Assembly: GCA_947306025.1 (NCBI GenBank)
Contig: CAMZFJ010000132.1
Coordinates: 1-5,988 of the forward strand
Length of the DNA: 5,988 nt
Direction of reading: 5' to 3'
Origin: an uncultured Fibrobacter sp.
GTDB taxonomy: Bacteria > Fibrobacterota > Fibrobacteria > Fibrobacterales > Fibrobacteraceae
Below the pieces are notes generated by a model that was not told where the DNA came from, did no database searches, and saw only the letters and a list, made by a program, of their open reading frames with translations. Every line of letters begins with the position of its first letter. Position 1 is the first letter of the stretch. The position numbers and the translations under genes are program-made. Below are positions 5,650-5,988 of the stretch, in pieces.

Positions 5650-5704
5650 CTTACCCTTCTTCCCTTTCATCCTTCAGTCTATACCGTTTGCTTCTGCCGC
5701 CTTT
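5650..5704 (-). repeat. Intact Fic-gene 3' end (direct repeat, right copy)
   Basis: This is the partner of the repeat at 1291-1342, in the same orientation. Here the sequence is in frame as the true C-terminus of the Fic protein. The two copies enclose about 4.3 kb holding the ATPase-RloB pair and the caspase-TIR operon. Similarity ends at the base after the stop codon on this copy as well. Confidence 0.8.
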
Positions 5705-5988
5705 GTTGTTCGTTTGCAAAATTCCTTTGTCCATAAGGCTTTGGATTTCGCGGAGGGCGGTGTCGTGGCTGGCGTTGAAGAATGCGGCGGCTTCTTTGGC
5801 GGTGAAGGGTTGGGCGATTCTTCCGGCTAGGATTTCGTCGATGAGCTGTTGTTCGCGTTCGCTGAAGGTGGTACTTGCGTGGGCGTTGCGGAACTGGATG
5901 TTGTTGATTTCGGCGGCGAAGAGTTGTTCGCTGTCCTTGATGGCTTGGCGCATCATTTGCAGAAACCACAGAATCCATTCGGTGAGGT
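5651..5988 (-). CDS. Fic-family protein, C-terminal part (5' end outside window)
   Basis: The frame is open from the window edge to a TAA at 5653-5651, giving about 112 residues. The first visible residues, LTEWILWFLQMMRQAIKDSE, match the helix that follows the catalytic core in Fic proteins (the T-E-W-L-x-W-F-L pattern). Then comes a linker, and a winged helix-turn-helix: FTAKEAAAFFNASHDTALRE, a recognition-type helix, and a wing ending GGRSKRYRL. This Fic plus winged-helix layout is common in chromosomal Fic proteins that AMPylate targets or regulate themselves. The catalytic HPFxxGNGR motif would lie upstream, outside the window, so activity cannot be judged. The ATG at 5956 is internal. 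The gene faces the caspase-TIR operon, with 88 bp between stop codons. Its last 16 codons recur at 1291-1342. Its base composition looks more GC-rich than the defence genes next to it. Confidence 0.85.
   Translation of the reverse strand, partial: LTEWILWFLQMMRQAIKDSEQLFAAEINNIQFRNAHASTTFSEREQQLIDEILAGRIAQPFTAKEAAAFFNASHDTALREIQSLMDKGILQTNNKGGRSKRYRLKDEREEG

Noticed and set aside
5564..5830. Open frame on the plus strand after the TIR-like gene
   Set aside because: It is the antisense shadow of the Fic gene end, with low-complexity content expected from a GC-rich opposite strand.
1..5988. CRISPR array, tRNA, rRNA or insertion sequence
   Set aside because: No regularly spaced repeats, no cloverleaf or rRNA-like sequence and no transposase or integrase frame could be found on either strand.

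Overview
The window looks like a bacterial accessory (defence) island of moderate GC content. Start sites carry Shine-Dalgarno sequences (AAGGAGG, AAGGAG, AAGGA, AAGGGG), genes are tightly packed, and one intergenic region carries a textbook sigma-54 promoter. Gene style and base composition made me think of a gut Fibrobacter-like Gram-negative. That is an impression only, because no taxonomic marker gene is present.

Layout. At 1-269 (+) is the 3' end of a gene of unknown function. At 305-1146 (-) is a calcineurin-like metallophosphoesterase split by a one-base frameshift near 1100; all expected metal-binding motifs are present, but in two reading frames. At 1315-2061 and 2063-3322 (-) is a two-gene operon: an AAA15/ABC-type ATPase followed, one base after its stop, by an RloB-family TOPRIM-like protein. 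This architecture is related to PARIS/OLD-type ATPase plus nuclease defence pairs. A divergent intergenic region (3323-3602) holds a perfect 10-bp inverted repeat over the presumed ATPase promoter and a consensus -24/-12 promoter facing right. At 3603-5562 (+) is a three-gene operon: a caspase-like (C14) protease with a distinctive C-terminal region, a TIR-domain protein overlapping it by ATGA (its C-terminus is lost to a one-base frameshift), and a second TIR-like protein of the ThsB/DUF1863 type. At 5651-5988 (-) is the 3' end of a Fic-family gene.

How the parts may work together. The plus-strand operon fits a Thoeris-type logic: a TIR enzyme senses infection and makes a nucleotide signal from NAD+, and the signal switches on a caspase-like protease that kills or arrests the cell. 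Two different TIR families next to one caspase, under an apparent sigma-54 promoter, is the most unusual feature. The minus-strand ATPase-RloB pair is probably a second, independent abortive-infection module, so two systems sit back to back.

Boundaries. The last 16 codons of the Fic gene are present a second time, 4.36 kb away, at the 3' end of rloB (1291-1342 versus 5650-5704), in the same orientation. In the Fic frame the differences are synonymous apart from one missing in-frame codon, but rloB reads through the copy in another frame and takes its last residues and stop codon from it. The whole 4.3-kb defence block is therefore bracketed by two Fic tails, which suggests either insertion at the 3' end of a Fic gene or recombination between Fic alleles. 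No integrase is visible in the window.
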